A stretch of 49,008 nucleotides of DNA from Mahella sp. (GCF_020054945.1 NZ_JAIHAU010000006.1:1-49008), one strand, 5' to 3'. Positions 25,878 to 33,175 are shown, counted from the stretch's first letter. The notes: generated by a model from the sequence alone, not told the origin. Translations and numbers: made by a program.

Positions 25878-26867
25878 ATGTCAAAAAAAGTTAAGTGCTC
25901 GTATTGTGGCCAAAAATATACCAGGACACAATATCCTGAACATCTTGAAAAGAGTCACAATGATGGGTATATTATGCTTATTGATAGAATAAAGAATGAC
26001 TATCAAGATGGGTACAGTGTAAAAGATATAGCAGCTAATAATTACATTACAGAAGCATTTGTTAAAAGAGTGGCAAAGCAATCAACGCTGCTCGTTAAAG
26101 AGAATACGGAAAGCTATTCTGCCCAAAAATCGAATATCAAATCATGGGAACCAGATAACTTCGATCTTGAGACAACCACTGTATGGAGCTTTCCTAACAG
26201 GGGTGACTGGGCTACGCACAGCGGTAAATACAGAGGCAATTGGTCGCCTTTTATTCCAAGAAATGTTATTTTACGCTATTCTAATGAAAGCGAAACTGTG
26301 CTCGACCAATTCGTGGGAAGCGGGACAACACTTGTTGAAGCAAAGCTTTTGAAGAGAAAAGGAATTGGTGTTGATATAAACCCGAAAGCGGTAAATTTGA
26401 CGCGGGATAACATAAGCTTTGAAAGAGAAGGCTGTGGAGAGGTAGAAGTACATGTTGGAGATGCCAGGCATCTTGAATTTATCAACGATGAAAGCATAGA
26501 TCTTATATGCACTCATCCGCCTTATAGTAATATTATTAAGTATAGCGAAGACATACAGGGAGATCTTTCCCATTGTGATATCAATGACTTTCTTATAGAA
26601 ATGGGGAAGGTAGCAAAAGAGAGCTACAGGGTGCTGAAAAAAGATAAATTCTGTGCGATTCTTATTGGGGATACTCGGAGAAAGGGTCACATGATTCCCA
26701 TTGGTTTCAATGTAATGGAGACGTTTTTACGCGCAGGCTTTAAGTTAAAGGAAATTGTAATAAAGGAACAACATAATTGCAGTTCAACCAGTTACTGGAT
26801 AAACAAGAGTATAAAGTATAATTTTTTATTAATAGCACATGAGTATTTATTCATATTTAATAAATGA
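25878..26867 (+). CDS. DNA methyltransferase with N-terminal C2H2 zinc finger
   Basis: The 329-residue protein opens with a C2H2-type finger (C7-x2-C10-x11-H22-x4-H27). A small helix-turn-helix-like stretch follows (Y-S-V-K-D-I-A-A-N-N-Y-I-T-E), then a methyltransferase domain. That domain has R-G-D-W-A-T-H-S-G-K-Y-R-G-N-W-S-P and SAM motif I D-Q-F-V-G-S-G-T-T-L-V-E-A. The catalytic motif reads T-H-P-P-Y, as in N4-cytosine or some N6-adenine enzymes. Motif I precedes the catalytic motif. As third gene of a DpnII-type operon it stands where a second adenine methylase (DpnA) is expected, but it is not an obvious DpnA. Start ATG 25878 lies 10 bases after AGGGGG. Confidence 0.8.
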   Translation: MSKKVKCSYCGQKYTRTQYPEHLEKSHNDGYIMLIDRIKNDYQDGYSVKDIAANNYITEAFVKRVAKQSTLLVKENTESYSAQKSNIKSWEPDNFDLETTTVWSFPNRGDWATHSGKYRGNWSPFIPRNVILRYSNESETVLDQFVGSGTTLVEAKLLKRKGIGVDINPKAVNLTRDNISFEREGCGEVEVHVGDARHLEFINDESIDLICTHPPYSNIIKYSEDIQGDLSHCDINDFLIEMGKVAKESYRVLKKDKFCAILIGDTRRKGHMIPIGFNVMETFLRAGFKLKEIVIKEQHNCSSTSYWINKSIKYNFLLIAHEYLFIFNK

Positions 26868-26917
26868 GTATAAAAAGAAGGCTTTACAGGTCATTCAATG
26901 CCTGAAACAAATGATGC

Positions 26918-26987
26918 AAAAAGATGCTATAATATATACAGCATTGACATTAAAACTTAAAATAAGCGAGGGCATATGGATATACCG
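26918..26987 (+). repeat. Right copy of about 70-bp direct repeat flanking the R-M operon
   Basis: This copy is joined to the intact rlmD gene and runs from AAAAAGATGC through the first codons to GATATACCG. It differs from the left copy (23771-23839) by one inserted A. The TATAAT at 26928-26933 is kept, but the original -35 region is not. Confidence 0.9.
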
Positions 26988-28358
26988 GTAAAGGTTGATA
27001 GTGTATATGAAATGGTTATAGAGGATATGGGCAGCGATGGCGAAGGCATAGGCCATGTGACGGGCTTTACTGTTTTTGTCCCGGGAGCCATTATAGGCGA
27101 CAGAATATCGGCCAGAATAGATAAAGTGAGCAAGCGATATGCCGTAGGCCATCTGGTATCTATTATCGAGCCATCCGACTACCGCATACAGCCGCCGTGC
27201 CCGGTGGCGAACCGTTGCGGGGGATGCCACATACAGACCATGGCCTACGATGCCCAATTGGCTTATAAAACGCGGCGTGTGAAGGATGCGCTGCAGCGCA
27301 TAGGCGGTTTGGACGATGTGCCGGTATTGGATACCATAGGCATGGAAAGCCCGTGGCGTTATAGAAACAAAGCGCAATTGCCTGTGGGCGTTTCTTCCGG
27401 CAGGCCGGTTATGGGCTTTTTTGCTGCAGATACGCACGATATAGTTGATATAAATGCTTGTCCTATACAGCACCCGGCGGTTGACGGCGTGATAAAAACG
27501 GTCAAAGACTATATTAGCAGGTATAATGTGCCAATATACGACGAAATGACGGGTAAAGGTCTGCTGCGCCACATAATGGTGCGCGTTGGCTTTAACAGCG
27601 GGCAGGTAATGGTAGTGCCGGTTATAAACGGCGATTCGATACCATATGCTGAGCAGTTTGTGGATATGCTACAGCAAAACGTAAACGGCCTCACATCAGT
27701 GGCACTTAACATAAATCGTCAGCGTACCAATGTCATATTGGGCAGCCAATGCAAAGTGATATATGGTAGCGATCATATAACAGATACATTGTGTGGCCTC
27801 GTATTTAAGATATCGCCTCTGTCGTTCTTCCAGGTAAACCCCAGGCAAACCGAGGTATTGTACACAAAAGCCGTCGAATATGCCGCCTTGGATGGCACGC
27901 AGACTGTGCTCGACGCCTATTGCGGCATAGGCACCATATCGCTTTTGGCGGCTAAAAGGACGAGAAAGGTGTACGGTATAGAAGAGGTGCCGCAAGCTAT
28001 AGAGGATGCAAGGGATAATGCGCACGTGAACGGTATAGATAACGCCGAGTTTATATGCGGTAAGGCCGAGGAAGTTATAGCCGGTTTTATAGAAGAAGGC
28101 GTACATATCGACGTTATAATAATGGATCCGCCGCGCAAGGGCTGCGATGAGGCTTTCCTCGAAGCGGCTGTGCGCCTGGCTCCGGACTGCATGGTGTACG
28201 TCTCATGCAACCCGGCTACCCTGGCCCGCGACATGCGCTTTTTATGCGAGCACGGCTATAAAGCCACGGCAGTCCAGCCTGTTGATATGTTCCCGCACAC
28301 AGTACACGTTGAGTGCGTGATTCTGATGCAGCGTAGTGGTTTGGAAGACGAAAAATAG
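26976..28358 (+). CDS. rlmD: 23S rRNA (uracil-5-)-methyltransferase RlmD/RumA-like
   Basis: The 460-residue protein belongs to the TrmA/RlmD family, which makes m5U in 23S rRNA or tRNA. It has an N-terminal TRAM domain (about 1-60) and the iron-sulfur cysteines C-x5-C-G-G-C near residues 74-83. The SAM motif V-L-D-A-Y-C-G-I-G-T follows near 310, then I-M-D-P-P-R-K-G-C. The catalytic S-C-N-P-A-T-L-A-R-D lies near 409-418. The C-terminus H-V-E-C-V-I-L is the segment many clostridial and streptococcal mobile elements use as attachment site. It is intact here. Its promoter region has been duplicated by insertion of the R-M operon, and a conjugative element begins shortly after its stop. Confidence 0.9.
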   Translation: MDIPVKVDSVYEMVIEDMGSDGEGIGHVTGFTVFVPGAIIGDRISARIDKVSKRYAVGHLVSIIEPSDYRIQPPCPVANRCGGCHIQTMAYDAQLAYKTRRVKDALQRIGGLDDVPVLDTIGMESPWRYRNKAQLPVGVSSGRPVMGFFAADTHDIVDINACPIQHPAVDGVIKTVKDYISRYNVPIYDEMTGKGLLRHIMVRVGFNSGQVMVVPVINGDSIPYAEQFVDMLQQNVNGLTSVALNINRQRTNVILGSQCKVIYGSDHITDTLCGLVFKISPLSFFQVNPRQTEVLYTKAVEYAALDGTQTVLDAYCGIGTISLLAAKRTRKVYGIEEVPQAIEDARDNAHVNGIDNAEFICGKAEEVIAGFIEEGVHIDVIIMDPPRKGCDEAFLEAAVRLAPDCMVYVSCNPATLARDMRFLCEHGYKATAVQPVDMFPHTVHVECVILMQRSGLEDEK

Positions 28359-28364
28359 GGTTTG

Positions 28365-28382
28365 ACCACTACATGTAGTGGT
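28365..28382. repeat. 18-bp perfect palindrome after rlmD
   Basis: ACCACTACATGTAGTGGT is perfectly symmetrical and begins 7 bases after the rlmD stop. Its right half GTAGTGGTTT is repeated inside the end of rlmD at 28333-28342. The site lies at the border between host and conjugative-element DNA and could be part of an attachment or recombinase site. Confidence 0.5.
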
Positions 28383-28402
28383 TTAGAGGTAAAAAATGAG
28401 CA

Positions 28403-28445
28403 AAAAAGGGGGTTAAAAATGCATGATTTTAGCCCCCTTTTTCAG
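28403..28445 (+). terminator. Intrinsic terminator after rlmD
   Basis: AAAAAGGGGGTTAAAA and TTTTAGCCCCCTTTTT form a strong stem with a short TGCATGA-type loop and a run of T after it. It ends rlmD transcription and, read the other way, would also stop leftward transcripts. Confidence 0.8.
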
Positions 28446-28558
28446 CGAAAAATACTGATGCAGAAGGTGATTTTTCAGATATAGCTCTCAAAATGATGCA
28501 AAGTCATTTTATGACAAAAGGAATTATAAAATAAAATAACTGTAGAAAAACATTTATT

Positions 28559-28606
28559 GCCGGAGAATTAAAGTGCGTTATTGCACCCAGATTCTCCGGC
28601 TTTTTT
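28559..28606 (+). terminator. Strong intrinsic terminator at the left of the conjugative element
   Basis: GCCGGAGAAT (28559-28568) pairs perfectly with ATTCTCCGGC (28591-28600), with a small inner GTGC/GCAC stem, followed by TTTTTT. It lies only 20 bases before the first element gene, so it may be an attenuator for that operon or shield it from upstream transcripts. The preceding 28446-28558 is AT-rich with no gene. Confidence 0.8.
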
Positions 28607-28626
28607 GTTTTCAGAAAGGACACGAT

Positions 28627-28854
28627 ATGCTTGTAAAATACAAACGAAATAGAAAATTTGCCTGTTACGATTCTAAAAGTCTTACGAGTACCGGCAGACC
28701 TGAGCCACCCCCTCGTCTTGTTGGTCCCTTTAAAAGCTGTGGAGATTGCCCTTATGCATCCCACGGCTTTATATGTTATAACCGTGAAGGAGATTGTCTA
28801 AGAACCGATATGCAAAAAATCAATCAAAGGAGGAAAAAATTATGCGAGCAATGA
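28627..28854 (+). CDS. Small cysteine-rich protein of the conjugative element
   Basis: The 75-residue basic protein has four cysteines in C-G-D-C-P-Y-A-S-H-G-F-I-C-Y and C-L, a likely metal site. I know similar short proteins upstream of ardA in elements of Clostridia, but no function. The start ATG 28627 follows AAAGGA by 8 bases. Its end overlaps the start of ardA by 13 bases, implying coupled translation. Confidence 0.6.
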   Translation: MLVKYKRNRKFACYDSKSLTSTGRPEPPPRLVGPFKSCGDCPYASHGFICYNREGDCLRTDMQKINQRRKKLCEQ

Positions 28855-30494
28855 TTCAATGTATACATGAAAACAAATATCAAAACCTTACCTTTCCCAG
28901 TAAGGAAAAAGAACTCAATATTTTATGCGACAGTCTTGGTGTTGTCAATACCGCAAAAACAGAGGTTGAAATCGGTACTGTCCATAACGATGAAAGATTG
29001 TCAACCCTGCTCTCCCATCAAACAGTAAATCTTGACGAACTGAATTTCCTGATGAAACGGTTAGACAGCTTCAATCAAAATGAGCTTGCGACTTTTTTCG
29101 CAGCTGCCTATGCCGAAAAAGCTGAAACAATGACGGAGCTTATTAACCTCAGCTTTAACACTCATTGTTACAGCCTTGTAGCCGATTTTAGCGATTTAAA
29201 TGCTGTAGGCAAGCAGATGTACCTAACAGAACAAATCGGTGTCAGTACAGAAGATTTTGAGAGCCTTGACGGACAAAAATACTTTGAAAAAATGATTGCA
29301 GAAAACCCTAATCCTATGATAACACCGTATGGAGTGGTATATAGAAACAGCAATGAAATTGTACAGACCTATGACGGCAGAAACTTTCCGTACTACCAAT
29401 ATGAGAATACTCCCATTACATTGCTGTTGAGTGCTCAGAATCGCTGTGAATATCTGTATCTGCCAATCAAGCAGAGCGAACTGAATAAGGCTTTAGAACG
29501 ATTAGGCGCAGAGAGTCTGGTGGAAATCCACTGGCAGGTGGAGGAACACAATATCCCTGATAACCTTGCAGATATGGTAGTTAAGAATCAGTCAGACATG
29601 TATGCTCTCAACCAATTTGCCGAAATTTTTAAGGAGATGGGACAGCGTGAGGTTATATCTTTATCTGAACTTGCAGCCTTTGTAAAAATCACTAAAGCAG
29701 AGGAACTTAAAACGCTGGCAGGCTGTATGTATGAGTTTGAAAGTTTTCCCGATATCCACACTCCGGAGCAATACGGCAGATATATGATTTGCGAAAGCGG
29801 CCGCTTTGAATATGACGAAAATTTGGAGAACTATATCGACTTTAAATCCTATGGGCAGGACAAAATCAGCCGTGAAACCGGGGCATTTACTTCTAAAGGT
29901 TATCTGCTTTACCACGGATATGACCTGGAAATGCAGGGAATTTTGAATAAAAATATCGGGCTTAAAATTAAAGAGCTGCACGAACCGCAGGAGCTTAAAC
30001 TGTATATGCCTCTTAGGGCTGTTACCTATCAGGATGAAAATGACTATGGGGATCTTTATCAGGTAGATTATGAAATAGATGTGTATTCTGAAGAACTAAG
30101 TTCCTATGAAGATGAAATAAGAACTGCTATTATAAATCATCGTTTGGATGATGAAAAGCGTGGCATGATGGATTACTATGATGAGCCCGATACGGTGAAT
30201 GCAAAAGTACAAAAGTATCTGTTTGATGTAGAAGTAATTGATGGAGAACTGATGGGAGTTGCAGTTCTTACTCTTAATGCACCCTTAAATCAAGGAGAGC
30301 TTATAAAAATTAAGGAAGCCATCGAGGGTCAATGCTCTGACGGCTTTGGAGAAGGCCTCGAGCAGCGTGAAATTAAGTGTAACGGCAAGGAGGTATATGT
30401 AAGTCTTTGGAACTCTCATGATTGGAGCCTGAAAACCGCTGAAGAAATGGGAATTACAGAACAAAAATATGAAATGAAGTTTGGAGGTATGTGA
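28842..30494 (+). CDS. ardA: Antirestriction protein ArdA
   Basis: ArdA proteins mimic DNA and block type I restriction enzymes when a plasmid or conjugative element enters a new cell. The 550-residue protein is strongly acidic, with the ArdA-type E-L-N-F-L-M-K-R-L-D-S-F segment and the L-I-N-L-S-F-N pattern. The later antirestriction core includes Y-G-R-Y-M-I-C-E-S-G-R-F and F-T-S-K-G-Y-L-L-Y. It is longer than Tn916 ArdA (about 165 residues), as is usual for the multi-domain forms in clostridial elements. ATG 28842 follows AGGAGG by 8 bases. It is next to DUF4314 and an XRE gene, all element-typical. Confidence 0.85.
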   Translation: MRAMIQCIHENKYQNLTFPSKEKELNILCDSLGVVNTAKTEVEIGTVHNDERLSTLLSHQTVNLDELNFLMKRLDSFNQNELATFFAAAYAEKAETMTELINLSFNTHCYSLVADFSDLNAVGKQMYLTEQIGVSTEDFESLDGQKYFEKMIAENPNPMITPYGVVYRNSNEIVQTYDGRNFPYYQYENTPITLLLSAQNRCEYLYLPIKQSELNKALERLGAESLVEIHWQVEEHNIPDNLADMVVKNQSDMYALNQFAEIFKEMGQREVISLSELAAFVKITKAEELKTLAGCMYEFESFPDIHTPEQYGRYMICESGRFEYDENLENYIDFKSYGQDKISRETGAFTSKGYLLYHGYDLEMQGILNKNIGLKIKELHEPQELKLYMPLRAVTYQDENDYGDLYQVDYEIDVYSEELSSYEDEIRTAIINHRLDDEKRGMMDYYDEPDTVNAKVQKYLFDVEVIDGELMGVAVLTLNAPLNQGELIKIKEAIEGQCSDGFGEGLEQREIKCNGKEVYVSLWNSHDWSLKTAEEMGITEQKYEMKFGGM

Positions 30495-30495
30495 A

Positions 30496-30759
30496 ATGAA
30501 TGGATTTCCTACAAGACAACAGGTTGAAAGAATTAAAGAAAAATTTCCACCAGGTACTAAAATCCGTATGGAATCTATGTCCGATCCCTATGCACCAATT
30601 CCGCCTGGTATTGAAGGGATAGTAGATTTTGTGGATGATATCGGTACACTGCACTGCAGCTTCGAAAATGGGCGCAGCCTTGGTGTTATTGTTGGCGAGG
30701 ATAGCTTTTCAGTTATTGAACCGGAAGAAGAACAAGGCATGGGTTTAACGATGAAATAG
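30496..30759 (+). CDS. DUF4314 family protein
   Basis: The 87-residue protein has the DUF4314 pattern: R-Q-Q-V-E-R-I-K-E-K-F-P-P-G-T-K-I, M-x-D-P-Y-x-P-I-P-P-G, G-x-V-D-F-V-D-D-I-G, and D-S-F. It looks like a small beta-barrel domain. The family is found almost only in conjugative elements of Firmicutes, next to ardA; its role is unknown. The ATG is one base past the ardA stop, with GGAGG upstream. Confidence 0.85.
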   Translation: MNGFPTRQQVERIKEKFPPGTKIRMESMSDPYAPIPPGIEGIVDFVDDIGTLHCSFENGRSLGVIVGEDSFSVIEPEEEQGMGLTMK

Positions 30760-30795
30760 GAAAAACGGCAAGATGCAAAACACCCTGCCGCTTCC

Positions 30796-31128
30796 CTATT
30801 TTTCAAGTCCCTTTATCAAATCATAAACAAAAATTCTTTTATCCTCCGGCTGTTTGCGTAGGATTGTAAGTATTTCCGCCTCCTGCTCACTTAGTTCAGA
30901 AGCCCGAAGCGTGGATTTTATGTCGGTTCTGCCAAGAATATAGTCCACCGAAGTATCAAGGGTATCAGCGAGCTTCACAAGCATTTCCGCAGGCGGTACC
31001 GCTTTTCCGATCTCGTAGCCGCTGATGGTTTCCTGCGACACATTAAGCTCCATTGCAAGGCGAAGCTGTGTCAGGTTTTTAGCTTCCCTTAGCTGTTTTA
31101 AACGTTCTATAAATATCACTCCTTCCAA
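30796..31128 (-). CDS. XRE-family transcriptional regulator
   Basis: The 110-residue protein has an N-terminal helix-turn-helix: R-L-K-Q-L-R-E-A-K-N-L-T-Q-L-R-L-A-M-E, then V-S-Q-E-T-I-S-G-Y-E-I-G. The segment D-T-S-V-D-Y-I-L-G-R-T-D and an acidic C-terminal part follow, like many element repressors. It is divergent from the DUF1273 gene and probably controls it through the palindrome at 31168-31180. The only open starts are TTG 31128 or a GTG within the GGAAGGAGTG ribosome binding site. At ideal spacing from that site there is an ATA codon, directly before E-R-L-K-Q. Confidence 0.85.
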   Translation of the reverse strand: MEGVIFIERLKQLREAKNLTQLRLAMELNVSQETISGYEIGKAVPPAEMLVKLADTLDTSVDYILGRTDIKSTLRASELSEQEAEILTILRKQPEDKRIFVYDLIKGLEK

Positions 31129-31165
31129 ATATGGATATTATCAATATAAAGTATATCCCTATAAG

Positions 31166-31194
31166 TTGACTGTGACAGTCATGTTGCTTATACT
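31166..31194 (+). promoter_or_regulatory. Promoter and palindromic operator between XRE and DUF1273 genes
   Basis: TTGACT (31166-31171), 17 bases and TATACT (31189-31194) form a good promoter for the rightward gene. The palindrome GACTG-TGA-CAGTC (31168-31180) overlaps the -35 element, a usual place for repressor binding by the divergent XRE protein. Confidence 0.55.
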
Positions 31195-31247
31195 GTGTAT
31201 GGAGTATATCAATATGAAAAATGAGCAATATGACTGGAGGATGAAAT

Positions 31248-31760
31248 GTGAACCGGAGACTTATCAGAGAAAAAACAGTATGCTTTACCGGGCATCGAAG
31301 TGAAAAGCTTCCAAAAGGAGATACCTTGAAACATTTGAGAATAAAGCTGTCAGAGGAAATTGAAAAAGCAATACAAGATGGCTACAACACCTTTTTGTTT
31401 GGAGGTGCCTATGGGTGGGACCTTATGGCAGCGGAGGAAGTGATTAAAAAGAAAAAAGTGATTGACCTTAACAATCCACGGTATATTCGGCTGATTGCCG
31501 TAATCCCCTTTGAAGAACAGGCAGTGAGGTACTCGCTTTCAGATCATGAACTATATTATGAAATCATGCCTAAATGCGATGATGTCATTATCTTAAATAC
31601 CAATTACAACAGCCGATGTTATGCTCATCGAAATCAGTATATGGTAGAACGCAGCAATAGGATTATATGTTACTGGAACGGGCAAGCCAGAAGCGGCACA
31701 GCACAGACTGTCCGCATGGCAGAAAGAGAAAACCTTGAAATTATAAACCTATATGAATAA
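31248..31760 (+). CDS. DUF1273/YpsA-like SLOG-domain protein
   Basis: The 170-residue protein begins with C-F-T-G-H-R-S-E-K-L-P and continues with F-L-F-G-G-A-Y-G-W-D-L-M-A-A-E. A-V-I-P-F-E-E-Q-A and R-N-Q-Y-M-V-E-R-S-N-R-I-I-C-Y-W-N-G follow, and it ends G-T-A-Q-T-V. This is the DUF1273 branch of the Rossmann-like SLOG superfamily, proposed to bind nucleotide-derived ligands. Members are frequent in conjugative elements and phages, and SLOG domains also occur in some defence systems. It starts with GTG 31248, 7 bases after GGAGG. Confidence 0.8.
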   Translation: MNRRLIREKTVCFTGHRSEKLPKGDTLKHLRIKLSEEIEKAIQDGYNTFLFGGAYGWDLMAAEEVIKKKKVIDLNNPRYIRLIAVIPFEEQAVRYSLSDHELYYEIMPKCDDVIILNTNYNSRCYAHRNQYMVERSNRIICYWNGQARSGTAQTVRMAERENLEIINLYE

Positions 31761-31854
31761 TGACCAAAAGGCATTACTAAATTTCAACTCAGTAATGTTT
31801 TTTACTTTAAATTAAGAAAGCTCATCTATCAGTAAGTAAATAAAAACGAAACGA

Positions 31855-31879
31855 CACCGGTATAACATCCGGTGTTTTT
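31855..31879 (+). terminator. Intrinsic terminator after the DUF1273 gene
   Basis: CACCGG-TATAACAT-CCGGTG followed by TTTTT. It lies about 95 bases after the stop codon. Confidence 0.75.
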
Positions 31880-31898
31880 CATATATCAATCAAAAAAA

Positions 31899-31938
31899 CA
31901 AGGCCGTTTTCCCCAAAGAAAGCGGTCTTGCTTTTTTT
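31899..31938 (+). terminator. Second intrinsic terminator before the next element operon
   Basis: CAAGGCCG (31899-31906) pairs with CGGTCTTG (31923-31930) with one G-U pair, followed by CTTTTTTT. Together with the hairpin at 31855 it separates the DUF1273 gene from the gene at 31987. Confidence 0.75.
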
Positions 31939-31986
31939 ACTCTATCTTGTTTTTCTTTCGGGCAAGCGGTCGGAAAGGAGGCAAGA

Positions 31987-32325
31987 ATGGACAAAGACCA
32001 GCTTGCAGAATATCTCAAAGCCCATCATCTCGGTAAGGAAAATGCAATCCTAAGCCGAGAGCTGGAGAAGTTATTTTGTGTAAATGGCAAGGAACTCCGA
32101 GACATTATCAATATCCTGCGCCGTGAAGCAACCCCCATTGCCAGCGACCAAAGCGGCTATTACTATGCAAAAACTGAAAGCGAACTGCGAGCCACCATCC
32201 GTCATATGAGGCGCAGGATTGCCGGTATCAGTGCCGCTATTCGTGGATTGAACCGCTCTCTTTCAAATTTTGACAAGGCACAGACCCGCCTGCCCTTTAT
32301 GGAGGGGGGTGAGGACTCTGAATAG
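31987..32325 (+). CDS. Conjugative-element protein of unknown function
   Basis: The 112-residue protein resembles phage and element proteins with a small winged-helix-like start (L-A-E-Y-L-K-A-H-H-L-G, then I-I-N-I-L-R-R-E-A-T-P-I-A-S-D-Q-S-G-Y-Y-Y-A). A coiled-coil-prone end follows. The G-Y-Y-Y-A-K-T-E-S-E-L motif is common in such proteins. GGAGG precedes the ATG by 5 bases. Its 3' end overlaps the start region of the adenine methylase, so the two are linked. Confidence 0.6.
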   Translation: MDKDQLAEYLKAHHLGKENAILSRELEKLFCVNGKELRDIINILRREATPIASDQSGYYYAKTESELRATIRHMRRRIAGISAAIRGLNRSLSNFDKAQTRLPFMEGGEDSE

Positions 32326-33175
32326 CTTCATGTCCTGGATAGGCGGGAAAAAGTCACTTCGTGAATTGATTGTAAGTCTTTTTCCCCTATACTACGAACG
32401 CTATATCGAAGTGTTCGGCGGTGCGGGTTGGATACTATTTCATAAAAATCCCGGTAATGATTTTGAGGTATACAACGACTTTAATAGCCTGCTGGTCAAC
32501 CTTTATCGCTGTGTAAGGGAAAAACCAAATGAGCTGATGGATGCACTGCGGTATTGCCTCAACTCCAGAGAAGATTTTGACTATATAAAAAACTGTCTTG
32601 CCCGTGACAGCCCTGTCTCCGATGTACAAAAAGCGGCATGGTTCTATCAGCAAATTCGCTATAGCTACGCTTCTGGGCTAACCAGTTTCGGCAGCCAGCC
32701 CCACGATATTTGGAGCAATTTTCCGCTGATAGAGCAGGCACATCGCAGGCTTGCGAAGGTGGTGATTGAAAACAAGGACTTTGAAAAGCTCATCAGGCAG
32801 TATGATCGCCCAGTGAGTTTTTTCTACTGTGACCCGCCGTATTTTGAAACTGAAGGCTATTACAAAAATGTCGGGGAGGACGGATTTACAGAAAAAGACC
32901 ACATTCGTTTAAGGGATTCTCTGATGAAAGCCCAAGGTAAATTCCTGCTTTCCTACAATGATTGTGAATTTATCAGAGAACTCTACAATGCACCGGGTAT
33001 TCAAATTGATGCTTATACCCGCATCAATAATATCAAACAGCGTTATGACGGGGGTTCCCAGTTTCCTGAAATTCTCATAGCTAATTACGATATGCAGGAG
33101 CGAGGCTTAAGCATCCCGGCACAGATGAATCTGTTCGATATAAGAGCGCCCCGTTTTACATCGGATGAGGAATAA
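32318..33175 (+). CDS. Orphan D12-class N6-adenine DNA methyltransferase
   Basis: The protein has S-W-I-G-G-K-K-S-L-R at the N-terminus, Y-I-E-V-F-G-G-A-G-W-I-L-F-H-K (SAM binding) and the catalytic F-Y-C-D-P-P-Y near residue 170. I-K-Q-R-Y-D-G-G near the C-terminus completes it. It has no restriction partner in the element, so it probably protects element DNA or marks host DNA. Homologues that I recall begin M-N-S-F; here that position is a CTG codon (32318), 8 bases after GGAGGGG. ATG 32330 is the next ordinary start. It is distinct from the methylase at 24001, so the window holds two D12 enzymes. Confidence 0.85.
   Translation: MNSFMSWIGGKKSLRELIVSLFPLYYERYIEVFGGAGWILFHKNPGNDFEVYNDFNSLLVNLYRCVREKPNELMDALRYCLNSREDFDYIKNCLARDSPVSDVQKAAWFYQQIRYSYASGLTSFGSQPHDIWSNFPLIEQAHRRLAKVVIENKDFEKLIRQYDRPVSFFYCDPPYFETEGYYKNVGEDGFTEKDHIRLRDSLMKAQGKFLLSYNDCEFIRELYNAPGIQIDAYTRINNIKQRYDGGSQFPEILIANYDMQERGLSIPAQMNLFDIRAPRFTSDEE

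Noticed and set aside
23771-26987. The 70-bp repeats as ends of an insertion sequence
   Set aside because: They are direct, not inverted, contain the start of rlmD, and no transposase gene lies between them. Target duplication explains them better.
26895-27572. 225-codon minus-strand open frame overlapping the start of rlmD
   Set aside because: It lies opposite the TRAM and iron-sulfur region of rlmD and crosses the repeat; its composition (Tyr, His, Ile rich) is that of an antisense shadow.
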